From positions 59,499 to 123,498 of the forward strand of contig JASAMV010009277.1 in the NCBI GenBank assembly GCA_030248065.1: 64,000 nt of DNA, given 5' to 3'. Source of the DNA: Rhynchonema sp. JSB1_4. Lineage: Eukaryota; Nematoda; Chromadorea; Monhysterida; Xyalidae. The notes beneath the pieces were generated by a model. The model had not been told where the DNA came from, did no database searches, and was given only the letters and a program-made list of their open reading frames with translations. The stretch's first letter is position 1; every line of letters begins with the position of its first letter. Of this stretch, positions 46,076 through 58,425 are shown one piece after another. A program made the position numbers and the translations under genes.

Positions 46076-46421
46076 CAATGCATCAGATTAGCGTGTTAGT
46101 GGTTTGGCGGATTAGCGGGTTACGGATTGGCGAGCCCGCTCTTTTCAGACGCCTTTCCATTCACAATCGGAATAGCGGATCATCTTTTCTGACCAGCTAA
46201 TCCACGCGTTTTGCGGATTCGTGCTTCAACAGTAATCAAGGAGTGTACAATACGCGCTTCGCCAGAAAGGTGAATGCGCAATAACTCAGGTTCTGTGATG
46301 TGTCTCAGTAATTTGCCAGTTTTAGTTCTGCTAATTCCGGTTGCTAATTTTAAACTCAAATTGTGGCTTTAGCACGTTTCGTCAGCGGTCAAACACAACT
46401 TGGCGCTAGAACCATAGTTAC
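46076..46421. repeat. Repeat blocks B' (46076-46286) and A' (46306-46421)
   Basis: Direct copies of the blocks at 43961-44360 in swapped order, with several indels. Confidence 0.65.
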
Positions 46422-47370
46422 ATATGGATACGATTTTATTCTTGAAGCAACCATTTTTGGGTGTTTTTTAAAAAAAACTAAAAAGCTTTTTTTTAAAAAA
46501 GTTCGACAATGAATTCTTTTAATCCAGCCGTCAATGACCGCACATTTCAATTTAGTTTCGCACACATCTTCAGTCAGGCTCAATCTCGGTGTTCACTATG
46601 TACACCAGTCAAGAATTGCTGTCCGTTTGATACCCACTCAATTTCTTGGAAGGCTGACATGCTGACATTTCAAAAAAACATGCTATTGATAAGTTTAATT
46701 ATGAGTTATGTATATCGCACAAAGAACCCCATGTTAAGCTCAATTTAACATTTTTGTCTCTTTGAACTGTTCGTTTGATTGTTAGGATACCGTTCCTTGC
46801 AAGTTTAACGACTGTTTTGTAAAGTTCAATGATTGACACAACACACCAGTCACACAAAAGTGTCAGCGGGAGGGAAAGCGCTGTTCAATTGTGCACAACG
46901 GAAACGAATATTTTTGCGTGCCCATAATTTGTAATTTGTCGCCGCACACAAAGAAAAAACGCAATCACTCACCTGAGCGCGCCGCAAATCTGTTTGTTAG
47001 GTGAGCGGAATTCAATGTTGCACAAACATGGCAAGACGACTAATTGTTCAGTGGTCGTCAACGCACGAGGTAAGCGCATGCAGTCAAGTCAGCCCAGTAA
47101 TTGTGCAATCGTGCGCTGCTGGTACTCGAGGACATTATGGACCGAAGCAAATCGAAATGAGCGCTATGCGCAAAATATGCGGCTGATCCCGTGACAATCA
47201 CAGTTGGCCGCTACACCAGGCACCGGCCGCGTTCACAACCAACTTGGGTTGACGACATGAGCATAAGCGGACATGCGCGCGACATATGTCAGAAGTCTAA
47301 CATCAAGGTGAAATAATAAAAAGTAAAAAAGTCTATCTTCTGCGCATGATTCTTCGTCGCGGCCTGTAGA
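46422..47370. other. Upstream region of the GT92 gene
   Basis: At 46465-46535 a poly-A/T stretch ends TTTTAATCCAGCCGTC, resembling a decayed hAT terminus. Small frames at 46509-46748 and 46994-47194 lack support. The 5' leader and promoter of the GT92 gene should lie at the right end. Confidence 0.4.
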
Positions 47371-50204
47371 ATGACCGTATCGAATGGCTTCCATCTTCAC
47401 GTTGTATTCATCCTCTTATTGTCAACAACAGTGTTTGTTGTTATGTTGCTCTTGATGCGCACCGAACGCGGTGGACATGAGGATATCAGCGCCATGCACG
47501 ACCCGTTAGACGCGATCGATATTCTTGGGGACTTGTGGTCACCGCCGGTGGTCAAAGAACCCCCGTACTACACCCGCGACAAGGCAGGACACAAGCAGCC
47601 ACGATCGATGGTGAAGCACAGGGATGAAGAGACCAGGTTAAGTGGGTGATATTGATTTTCTGGTAATTTGGGCATCACGCGACCATTTATTGTCAAAGGT
47701 GCCAGTGTCGTGTGTGAGCACGAAACCAATTTCTTGTCCTTGAACCATGTATTCCTTGTTAACTTCTATTCGCGACAATCGTGTCTGAAATAAAGCAGAA
47801 CCATTCTGGTCCTCCCCACCGCTTATACTACGTTTCTGCTCAGCACCATCGATCCAATCAATCCGATGTGGGCGTATTTCGATCCGCGATACTTGAGGAT
47901 CACCGCCGTGACCATTTCCAACACGAACGCCGGCACGACGATTTACTGTCGTTACTACGAGTTGGTTGCGCACGTCACATGCCGATTTTGGAAAGGCACA
48001 CTCAGCAAATGAGTCCAGGCATTATTTTTCAGTCACAACGGCAAGCAGATCGGCCGGACAGATACGACCAGAATGCGATTAGATTTCCTGATTGATTGTC
48101 GTGAAGGTGTTTATGCACCGTACGTGGCGATCAGTGACAGTGAATGGTCGAACGACGGGACTGTTCGACGTCTGCCGGTCACTGTGCTGCCGAAAGGTAT
48201 AGGTTGACGAGTAAATTTTAGACTGGTCAGAAATAAACGGGTCGGATTGAAAGTTGCCCTTTCCCCATGGTCGCAAAACCGTAGTCGTAGTCGCAGTTCT
48301 TAACTTCATTGTGATATACGGCAATACACCAACACTTGGTTAAAACGCATGGATTTCGTTCCAGCACCACCCACCAGTCCATCATTGAACGTGTGCATGA
48401 ACCCAATGTGGGGAAACGACCGTGTGCACTATGTTCTGTTGTTGCAATTCATCGAGCACTATCGCATGCTTGGCGCACAGCATTTGTTCGTCTACGTACG
48501 AGAGGCGAAAGACAGCGCAACGCAGGCACTGCTCGACTTCTATGACTTAAACAGGATAATCACCGTCATACCACTGCTACGAAATGACACCGGTAGGTGG
48601 TAAAAGCAGATGTTCAAATTGCAATTTTCTACGATTGTTATAGCAAAAATTTCTTAAATCGCTGCCTCACTGTGAAGTACGCTCTATAGTTAATGTCAAG
48701 TTCTAAACCCGAAAGCTGACCACGCGCGGTTCTGAAACATTGTGCACAGCTGGCTGGTTGGCTGGCTGGCTGCACGGGTGTGTGCTATCGGGGAATGTAT
48801 CAACGGTTAGAATAGAACATGATATCAACTACGGGCGAATTTCATTGTATGGCGGCGCGAATTTAGAAATTTGCTATACCCACGTTCTCAGAAACATAAC
48901 ACATACACGGTAATTGTATTATGGGCATTTTTCTGCTGAGAACGTATGGATGCCGGCGTGCACGCGTGTGTGTATGTGTGTGCGCGCAAGTGCGTAGTGT
49001 TGCAGCATGGGCAGCGCACGCCAGTGCATGCGCACATTAGTTCGACTTTTTACCCACACCTTTGACAAAAGATTGTGTTCTTGAATTGCACCCGGTGCTG
49101 ACCCTACTTGCATGGGATGACAGCATTTCAGACAATAACAGTTGTGTGACGCACATCGACAAATCGGCACATCTGACATGTCTGCACAAAGCGATGGTGC
49201 AGGACTGCATACTGCGATCGGTGAATCGGTTCAAATACACTGCGATTGTTGACATGGATGAGCTGATCGTACCGCTGCAGCACGGCTCGCTGCCGGAACT
49301 GCTCAGGTTCGAGCACAATAAATGAACAGAACGTGATCAACGCACTTTCTTTGAATGTTTGTGGTCGTGTCTTGACCTTTTGCGAAAAATTTGTGTTTAA
49401 ACAGTGGGCGAAAGATGGATCCGTGGCGCAGCCGTGCCTTACCGCGGGTCCTCCCAGTGGCTGGCGATAAGATCACAGCATTTTAATTTTTCCGTGAAGA
49501 AACTTGATCAAAAAGTGTTAGGCCAAAACTCAGGCCGGTGTCATACAATGATTGACTATCGTGACGCTTCTTGAACAACCCAAAACAGATCTGCTTCTTA
49601 CTGAGAATTAAAAACGTCTAACCCAAATGCATATATTTCAGTGAGTTGGACATCCAATGGAATGGTAACCCGATGTACGCGGCGTTCATGTTCCGTGCAC
49701 GATGGGTGACTCGTGTGCACGACCCGCCGAGTGCCGATCACTTGACCGAAGTGCCCGACTCGGAACTGATCGATTTTGTGCGGCAGTATTTGCCCGTATT
49801 TCGCTACCACAACACGTCACAAGTGGCACCGCCCCTGTTCATTCCCAAGTGCATTGTCAAACCGGAAAGAGTGCGTTTGCCAGAATTCGAATACATTTCT
49901 GTTCAAATGTTGTTTTGGCTTATGTGCCTCATGTGGCAATGTCCGACTTCAGGTAGCATACATGGGCATCTACTCTGTCCACTACTCAGTTTCGGAAATG
50001 CGAAAGGAGGACTTCATTAGCGAAACGTATCAGGTCGACCCGGAGGTCGCTTACACTCGGCATTTTAACAAGGATCCTGCGTATTTGACAAATTTGGGTC
50101 AACCGGAAATCACTGAGATGCCATCGAACCTCAGCATCACGTTGCAACGACGCGCATTGTTGGCGCTGAGGCTGATCAGGGAAAATCTGGCGAAACGGAC
50201 TTGA
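47371..50204 (+). CDS. Glycosyltransferase family 92 (DUF23) protein, type II membrane
   Basis: Seven exons with agreeing phases: 47371-47636, 47796-47960, 48033-48196, 48365-48592, 49132-49306, 49642-49870 and 49953-50204, giving 492 aa. A hydrophobic anchor lies at about residues 9-29 after a short cytoplasmic tail, as in Golgi type II enzymes, followed by a stem. GT92 marks in order: FDPRYLRITAV, YCRYYD, GVYAPYVAISDSEW, CMNPMWGND with LQFIEHYRMLGAQ, VQDCILR, Asp315-Met-Asp317-Glu318 (DxD-type metal/sugar-nucleotide site), FMFRARW, KCIVKPERVAYMGI and YSVHYS near the C-terminus. Family members such as GALT-1 add galactose to fucose on N-glycan cores; the acceptor here is unknown. The second intron is only 72 nt and contains an in-frame TGA, so it must be removed. 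Confidence 0.9.
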
Positions 50205-50512
50205 ATCCGAGTGTTTGTACGATAGAGTGGATAGATTGCTTGATTTATATACAAATCCATGTTCCTGAGCACTGGCTGGAATTCACAAAACAAAGTCAAG
50301 CTCACCGTTAAACTCAACAAAGTTCAGTTCACCGTCACACTCAAATTTACGTGAAAAATGACGGTGAACTGCCGCGAGTTCAAAGTCAGGTTCAACTTCA
50401 AGATGACCATCAGATGCAGTAGTTTAAAGTCAGATGTTTCGGGCTCACGCTGGCTGAAGCAGTGGACGCGGTTTTCTAAACGAAAGGTCATACATATATG
50501 TGACGCGTTGGT

Positions 50513-51086
50513 AGATTTCGGAGGTGGTAGATTAGTGAAACATTCATACGTGGCTGCTGGTTTGGGAAATCTTAAACCGGCCAGCCGCTATGGTTTTTTT
50601 TGGGGTTTCGACCACGTTGTTTTTGTTGTTCATATCGTTAGGTGGCATCGAGATCAAGAACATTAATTTTGACGAAGTTCTCCAAACTGGCGATTACGCA
50701 CCGAAATCGATCCGCCAACATGGCCTGTCGGGAACAAAACTGTCCAATATTGACGCAAATCTACCCATAATAATCAGGAGAGAAATTTAAAATCACTGAA
50801 GCGTGACATAGGTAGCAGCGAGACACGGCAGCCCGATAAAACATCAGATGTTTTGTAAACGATAACAGTGTTTTGCCAACCTACCATAAGCCGGCGCATG
50901 TATATCACCGTCAGTGATTTTGAATTTTCCTTTGCAGGTCATGATTCCCATGCACAGATTGTGCGTCAATATTTTGCTGGTTTCTATCCGAACGTCCATG
51001 TTGGTGGATCGATTTCGATCAGTAATCGTCATTTTGGTGAGGTTTTTCATCTATTGGTTTTGTAACCACAGCACCTCCGAAATCGC
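50513..51086. mobile_element. TIR element (AGATTTCGGAGGTGG ends), 574 bp
   Basis: Ends AGATTTCGGAGGTGG and GCACCTCCGAAATCGC. Shares GTAGATTAGTGAAACA and ACGTGGCTGCT with 22214-22354, which looks like an internally deleted relative. Internal frames 50590-50790 and 50868-51065 have hydrophobic starts but no recognised motif. Confidence 0.6.
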
Positions 51087-51127
51087 TCTCGTGTTGGCGC
51101 AGATTGCCTTTAAAATGTGTTGGGTTA

Positions 51128-51306
51128 AGGGCGGGCTTAAGTTGAATCCGGAAATCGGAACCCGGAAATATTTCCGGAAAAGACATAACTTTTACATGCA
51201 GATTCTTGCGTTTTCCGGAAATAATTCCGGGGCCCACAAATGTTTGTAGTTTTGCATGCAAATTATTTCCGGGTTCCGGATTCCGGATTTAACCTAAGTT
51301 CGCCCT
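51128..51306. mobile_element. MITE of GGGCGNNCTTAGGTTAAATCCGG family, copy 3
   Basis: AGGGCGGGCTTAAGTTGAAT on the left and GGATTTAACCTAAGTTCGCC on the right with repeated TTTCCGG blocks. The best preserved of the three copies. Confidence 0.75.
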
Positions 51307-52770
51307 AAAAAATAAAAAATGTAAAGATATTTTTTAAAGTTCTTTTTTTTATTATTTCACAACCTTTTGTATCATTTTTCCTTTTTTTGGTGTAAAATGC
51401 ATGTTTTAGGCATGTTTGTGTTGGTTTTTTTACCCAAAGAATCGCCGGCGGCGCTTGTATTTTGCATTCGAGTGTATGATTGGACGAACTGCTGACACCG
51501 CCCGCAGGTGAATTTATGGCCAGAGAGCTGTCACTTGGCACGTTGCCAGCCATGGCCAGTCGTGGCAGCATGAACGATTGCCAAGCGAATTGCCATTGGG
51601 GATTGCCAAAGATTTCGGTCGGTGCCGGACTACCGCTCCATCCTACAGGGAATCGGGTGACGAATCTGCATGGACACGGGTGAATGGCTTGGAATGGCTC
51701 GATGAGCTGTGGAGCTCCTTGTCTGGCGACAGGCTCGTGGAAATAAATAAATTTCTATAGATGCAAGGATTACAAATGATGCATAAACAGAGTTGACGGA
51801 CATTAGAACATAGTTACGTGTTCTGCGTGACAGTATTCCGACTCTGCTGCAGTTTCATTTCCGACTTCTCCCTTCGAGTACTGAACTAGGTCACGTAGGA
51901 TCATAGGACTAACCATTTTTCATCGTGCCCGAGTATTGGCATTATTCATAGTCAGTCGCAGGTGTACAGTCGCCTACCGCAACGCCAGTTGCCGGGTTGG
52001 GAATTGGAAAGATTTCCATGTACCTATTTTTATTTATTTTCGTAGAAACACAAATAGGTGCATGAAAGGCACGTATGAAACTAACCATGATCTGTTGGCT
52101 TCATTTATCCTTGTTGTTCCTGTCTTTGCCCGTGTCGGGCGTCAGGAGATAGATTCTCCACCGAAAAGCTCTGTTTATTCTTTGAGTGGCGGCAGTCCCA
52201 AACTGTCGCAAGCTTCTGATCGCTTGACGGCTTATGCGCTCTCAAGGCCTGGTTTGTTGAAAAATATGACAAAACCGACACATGTTGAAACTCGGCTTGG
52301 TCGTGTTTGAGAGATAATGCGCTGAACTACAGTGTTACGCGTTTGATTCTTTAGATAACAATCATCATCTTTCTTCAGGCTCTTGATTTGACCTTAAACC
52401 CAAGTCCTGGAATACAGAAAAAGCGTATTGTTGCTTATATTATGTGTCCATTTCTGTCGCAAAGCGGATCACATTCGTGCCCTCTTTTCGTGCCCCGATC
52501 GTCATTTTCAGCTTTCTTTTACGATGAGATTTCTGTGCATCGAACCCCGAGAGTCGGCGCTCAAAACACGGAACGCGGCCCGCCCGCAAATGACCGACTA
52601 AGGGCGGCCGTACGTAAAAGTAGGAAATAGGAAATGTATCTATAAATAGGAAATAAACAATTTAGACGGCACAAACCACATAAAGAGTTGAAGTACATTT
52701 GCCTGAATATAACAATGCAATATAATAATAATGACAATATTACACAACTGACACACAAACACAATAATAT
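51307..52770. other. Spacer; remnant of a hAT-like sequence at its left
   Basis: 51310-51460 is AT-rich and contains AATCGCCGGCGGCGCTTG, a variant of the motif found in the hAT-like elements, so a decayed copy is likely. Frames at 51936-52310 and 52388-52630 contain a possible NPSPG motif but no supported gene. Confidence 0.4.
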
Positions 52771-53620
52771 TCACACGCCACACCTCAACACGACCTGAAC
52801 ATTATACAAATTCGGCTTTTCTTTCACATACAGTACAGCTTCGTCGCTGGACACCCATTTACAAAATTTCGAAAATTTGGTCACAACAATATCAGAAGGC
52901 AAACAATTGTACACATTGGACATCAATACAAGAGGTGAAGAGGACATGACATAATATTTGCATCGGGTACCATAACGGCACTTGAGTGATTAGAACGAGA
53001 ACTTTCGCGATTTGACACAGTAGTTTTCAGCACAGTAAAGCCAACAGGAAAATGACGGAAACCACAGACATATTTTACATGTGCATCAATTTCATGCGCC
53101 TGGAGAAAACAATTGAGCTGATGGCACGAACACCAAACAAATCAAGAAGGGTAGTATAATAAACATCACGGTTCCAATTTCCGAGAAACAAACGAATACA
53201 GTACTTTTGAGTTTGCTCAAACAGGTCACGATCACAGTTGTTGCTGACCAGTTGTCTCAATAGCCATTGTTGTGTGTTTGTGCCCTGATCAGAGTCAATC
53301 AAGGAGCCGTGCCCATGGAGGGCTTGCATGTGATGTCATAAACAACACAATTCATGAAATAAGGAAAGCGTGAATCCAGTATGCTCAACTTGTCATTGTT
53401 ATCAAAATCACTTAGTGTGCAACGCACGTATAAATCTTAGAGCAGTTTCTGCAAAAAAATTACGCAAAATTGACCTGGATGCAGTTCCTCATAATCAGGT
53501 TCATTCAAATATGGTATCAGAATGTCAAAATTCCGCCCGAAAGTGTCCCTCGTGACAATGGTGAAAACACCCAGTTTTCCGCTTAAGACCCCCGAGGGCT
53601 GGTTAGCCGCATAAGGCACG
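52771..53620 (-). pseudogene. Decayed unrecognised coding region, several frameshifts
   Basis: Coding-like sequence runs along the minus strand from about 53620 to a stop at 52771, but it changes frame near 53450, 53320, 53110 and 52930. Readable pieces include GVFTIVTRDTFGRNFD, DSDQGTNTQQWLLRQ, RDLFEQTQKYCIRLFLG, VKYVCGFRHFPVG and WVSSDEAVLYVKEKPN. Composition is that of a folded protein and not of low-complexity DNA. I do not recognise the family; it could be a host pseudogene, a transposon protein or an integrated viral gene. No introns are needed, which favours an intronless source. No restored sequence is given. Confidence 0.45.
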
Positions 53621-54093
53621 TTTCCATTTCAGTCAGTCGGGCTCAGTCAGTTTTCGTTTTCCGTATGATTGGTATTGATACAATCAAAAAAGCAATATCT
53701 TGTGCAACATAGGTTTTTAACAAAAACAATGGCTGGTTCATAGCCTTTGGTGCACGGTGAGCAAGCCAGTGTCAAGCCAATGATCAAAGAACCAATACAA
53801 TGATATGAAACCCCAATGTATAGTTTCACAGTGACATGACAAATAAATGTAACAAAAACACAGTAGGATACACGTTGCAGGACAGGATAAATTGCGAAAA
53901 ACATTCAACAACTAACAACATAAAGAATGATATAAAGAATGCAAAAAAACCGTAAAGCAGATTTTCGTCATTTTTGCCGGGCGTGAAAATCGCGTTAGGC
54001 GTCACTACATGTTAGAAATCGATGCATGTCACAAAGATGAAACTACTAAAAATTCAGTTTTATAGATCATCCCGAATATCATACATTCTCAGG
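53621..54093. other. Spacer before hAT-like element
   Basis: A hydrophobic minus-strand frame at 53647-53904 has no splice evidence. It might be a 3' exon of the lectin gene or just AT-rich DNA. Confidence 0.3.
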
Positions 54094-54817
54094 CAGGGTT
54101 GAAAAAAAAAATTTTTTTATTAACGAGCTTTTTTTTTTAAAAAAAAAATTTTTTTTTTGATTTTTTTTTTGACGAAAAATTTTTTTATTAGAAAAAGTGT
54201 TGCAAACGACGTTTCAGGATAAATGAAATCGATACAACATATTTTTCAAAAATTGAAAAATTTTCGCCTCAGACCGAACTTGTGTGGTGACACCCGGTAG
54301 TATTGTGCAGATTCCATGGTCTCCGACCAGTCTGAGGTTGATGTTCACTAACGATGTTACTCTGATGTATTGTAGCATGCCGTACAACGTATTTTAATGC
54401 ATCTAATGCCGTATATCTGATATACGACCATCAAAATATCGATTACAGCCCAAATCTTGCGTGTCAGATCGACTTTGCGCGCCCGGTTTTGCACCAGAGC
54501 TATGTATATACATGTGTTTTAGGATGCAGTGGTACATTATCGGTGCCACATCACTATAAAAGACCATCCCCGCGCATCCCTGTACGGATTGGGGGACAAT
54601 ACAGGGCGCCGCAGGCGCGATTTTGGAAAAATTGTCCCGTCCACAGAAAAAGAGTGCCAATTTTTTGCCTCGAAAAAGGCCATTTTTGGACATTTCAGCC
54701 CATTTTGGGCAACTTTTTTTTATTAAAAAAAAAGCAAAATCTGAGTTTCAAAAAAAAAATTTTTTTTTTAAAAAAAAAATTTTTTAATTAACCACTTTTT
54801 TTTTTGAAACAACCCTG
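54094..54817. mobile_element. hAT-like element downstream of lectin exon 5
   Basis: 724 bp with CAGGGTTGAAAAAAAAAA and TTTGAAACAACCCTG ends and a perfect 8-bp duplication TTCTCAGG (54086-54093, 54818-54825). Full-length relative of 38656-39325. It lies in the intron directly after the last recognised lectin exon. Confidence 0.9.
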
Positions 54818-54853
54818 TTCTCAGGAGTTATTCGCGATTGGCTTATATCTCAC

Positions 54854-57763
54854 CATAAATGATCGCATTTGCATTCGATTCCGTCTGGAAACAGCCGTCG
54901 GTTGGGCTGGCGTAGTGCAGAACGCAGTTGTTGGTGTCAGCTGCAGGTGATAATTGTCATGTCAGTCTACTTTGTCAGTAAATATTACCTAACAAGCGGG
55001 CTGACTGACGCAATTTCTAAAAGCGCATCCCACTCGTTTTTACAGGCCTCGGCTCAGATTTTTAACGAAAATCTAAAACCGCAGGCCTCAAATAAAAATG
55101 TGAGCATTAAAAATGTGGCAATATTGAGCGGGACGTCGTGAGACATTTCAAGTGAATTGCATGACCGAAAATATTGGCTGACGTCATGACAGCTACCAGC
55201 TGAAGGAAAATTGCTGTAATATTCGAAGATCTTAAAATGCAATCTTTGCGCACGCACATTTGAATGTCAGTCCCAAACAGCGGCAATCTCCGTGGCACAG
55301 CTGCGAGCATTTGATTTCGTTCGGTACGTTTGTGTAATTGGCCAACACCGCGTTCAAACCAGCGACGTTGCGAAATTGGGCGGATGATCGGAACCGCGAT
55401 CGACCTGACGTATGTATACGTATATTACGGTGACATTCTGGGTGATTTTTGCAATGTACTGACCGAAATACATACTGTATACCAGTGGTCAATTTGTGCT
55501 GTTTGAATTTTCACACAATTTCACGCCTTGGTAAAAAATATAACATCGGGGGCCTAAAAAAGAAAACGTTTTCGAGACTTCGGGGCGAGGAGGCGAGTCC
55601 AATACCAAATTCTGACGATGCAAGTTTTGCTTCGTCGGTGTGAACCAACGGTGTTTCAAAAGAAAGAATTTCCTCTGAAAGAACGCAAGAAGACAATATT
55701 GTTACAAAATATTACAAAATAAGAGAACCTGAAGCACAGTTCGTGGCCGGAATAGAATAACACGCCGTTGGAGGAAGGTCTGGAATGCAAATTTTTTTCG
55801 GTCGCACGTAATCGGCTAAACGCACCAAAAATTTAGATCTCTGAGTGCCTGAATTCAATATATTTGAGTCTGACTGCTTAAAAACAAGTTTTTTCAATAG
55901 GAGCTTCATTTGAAAAAAGCAGTTTCCCATGTTTTCCGAACAGAGCTCCTTGAGATCCAGGCGGACAACTCCAGTTCGTTTTTTTATCTCAAGAGAGATG
56001 CGAACGTGCATGCCGCCACGGGCCACACAGACATGTGCCAATTTGCGGCAAAATATGCATAATTTATTTATATGAGGCCGATGAGCAGCATCCGAGTTTC
56101 TATAACTGAACGACCCACTAACGATATTCACAGAGGCGATACCCATTATACGTGCTGCATGGGCGCGCCGTTAGCACGTTGTCAGTTGAAGTATGGCTCC
56201 CGCACTCTTCACCCGCCAATGGTGTTGCGATGAAGCCAATATCGATCGGTGCACTCGCGGTTTGCGTTTGATCCCAGAACCAACCCTGGGTGCGGTCGGG
56301 GTCACTCGTGTTCAAACGTTCGGCGCTCGTCCAGTACCACTGGAATCGGGGTGTCGATATGAAACTTGGTGATCGGATCGGACTTGCCTTGGTCATGTGC
56401 GATTCTTGCGTTCATGCCACCTAACGATGGCACTAATTTCGACCTAAGCTTACAATATGTTAAGAATGGTCGGAATTAGTGGCTCTTGTAAAACTACTTA
56501 TTAGGCTGTGATTAGACAAACGCGGAGTGACGATTTCTCGCATTCCTCGTTTATCTGATCACCTTTGCGGAAACGTTCGCTGTGGGCTGATGACACTTCC
56601 ATCGTGCCCTGACCGCAATGCCTAATTGCGCAATTGTTGCGTGTTGATGCGAACAGCAACAAAGTCTTAGCCGCCTTAGCTACAAAAGGTGAAAATTTCT
56701 TGCGCAGAAAATTGACTTTCAGCAAGGTTGATTAGATAAACGCGGAATGCAGATCGCAGAAACGTGTCATTCCACTTTTATATAATCACCACTCTCCGTA
56801 TCTCGCGTGTATCTAATCTCAGCCTCATCACGAAAGTCACGTGACCGCTAACGCGAATTCTACAGTGTGTTTTTCGTTGCCCGTTTCGACCGGTTTTTGG
56901 CAGACGGATGGTGCGCCACGACATCGTCGGTTTGAACGCACCAGATGCGGCGCTCACTCAAAAAGCTGTTCATTCAAAATGTGAGCCTATGTATACAAGA
57001 GCCCATGTCGCTAATGTGGTGCCCAAAAACAAAGTGAGAAAACCACAAACAAACAACAGACCCCCGCTGATGGCAGGCCCATAGTGAACGAAATATTGGG
57101 GCTGGTCACGCGGATCAAGTCGCCACTACCCAAATACGTGTGCGATTCTTGGCACACAGCTTTGTGAAATGAGTGATTGCCCAGTGTGCCGTTGTCGTAC
57201 AAATAACAGGTATGGCTGCCGTCACCGCGATCCAGTAAGTATTGCGTGGTAGAACTGGGTGCTAGTGCGCACTCGGCTTGGAATTCTGAAAGCATACCAT
57301 GCTATTAAAATTTATCAAACCCCACGGCCGTTTGCTGGCGTGTCTGGGTCGTGGGTGAGGTTGGCTTCTGCTTGGTGTTAAAATGTCTTCTGCATTTCCC
57401 CACCACTGTGAAGCAACAGCGACACGCTGGCGCGCGTTCGTAGATGCACGTTAGTACAGCAGGTTGAGAATTCACGGATGGGTGTTCCATATAAAACAGT
57501 ATTGTGCCATGTGAGAGTCAAACTTCCCATCCCGGACCCAAGCCGTGCCAGCAATCTACAATGTAGGTACCTAGTTTCGCACATGAGTAGTTGTTTTGCA
57601 ATATTTTAACCGTAAGGTGGCGGAAACTTTTGACTCGTATAAAAATTGTCAATGTTGCGCGGTTGTGATTCAGCCTCAACCTACCAGCCAGTGTTGCGGC
57701 GACGTTTTGTCCGACACACGTCGTCAAGATCAAGATTACGGTAGGAGCGTACATGGACGTCAT
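54854..57763 (-). CDS. Secreted C-type lectin-like protein with PAN/Apple-like module (3' end not found)
   Basis: Exons in transcription order with agreeing phases: 57685-57763 (signal peptide), 57062-57285, 56123-56339, 55258-55404 and 54854-54940, which ends with a GTGAGA donor in phase 1, so the gene continues. The second and third exons form a C-type lectin fold: HTCYLYDN, HKAVCQE, LGSGDLIRVTS, WYWTSAERLN, GWFWDQT, EECGSH and RLCEY, with conserved cysteines but no EPN/QPD sugar-binding triplet, so calcium-dependent sugar binding is doubtful. The next two exons carry IKCSQLCHGDCRCLGLTF and NNCVLHYAS..GCF, a PAN-like cysteine pattern. Probably an extracellular recognition protein. As in the TIL genes, the third exon ends C|GTTAGT with a stop if unspliced. 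A hAT-like element follows the fifth exon. Confidence 0.75.
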
Positions 57764-57905
57764 CTTGTGTTAAGCTTGCCCAATTGACACATGCGCCAAG
57801 TGTGTGTGCCTAAAAGAGGCCGAAAAGTTTGCCCGGATTCACAGTAAGCGTCGGGGCACTTTTTAAATATACAGCGAGCCTCTTTCACCCAATAACAATG
57901 GTTGT

Positions 57906-58425
57906 GCTGATGCTGAAATGACAGATTCGCTCAGCCTCTCGCTGTCGAAAAGTCCCATTGAGGCTGGTAAATTGATCGATTTTCGTCATGACTAGCACTC
58001 TCCCGTGCCTTTGCTTTCGTGCTGCGAGACAAAAACAACACGGCCGGCCGTGCAAAAACATAATGCATGTGATCTATGATACCATGATCATCGGCGCAAA
58101 TGTCAATGTTTGTCATGTTTCACTTCATGATGCATTGTGCTTCATTGTTACCACAGCAACGGTGCCGTATGCTGATGCTGAAGCGACAAATTTGCTCAGC
58201 CTCTCGCTTTCGAAAATTCTAATTGAGGCTGGTAAATTGATCGATTTTCGTCATGACGAGCACTCTCCCGGGCCCTTGCTTTCATGCTGCGAGACAAACA
58301 ACATGGCCGGCCGTGCTAAAACATAATGCGAGTGGTTTATGATACCATGATCATCGGAGCAAATGTCAATGTGTGTCACTTCATGATGCATTGTGCTTCA
58401 TTGTTCCCACAGCAACAGTGTCATA
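57906..58425. repeat. Tandem duplication, two ~265-bp units
   Basis: The units begin with GCTGATGCTGAA at 57906 and 58171 and share most bases, including AATTGATCGATTTTCGTCAT and ATGATACCATGATCATCGG. About 90% identical by eye. No gene seen in it. Confidence 0.85.

Noticed and set aside
52388..52440. NPSPG motif suggesting a 2A-like peptide of a LINE element
   Set aside because: Canonical NPGP is absent, and no reverse transcriptase follows.
53647..53904. Hydrophobic minus-strand frame as transmembrane tail of the lectin gene
   Set aside because: No acceptor in the required phase was found and the strand is T-rich, which yields hydrophobic frames by chance.
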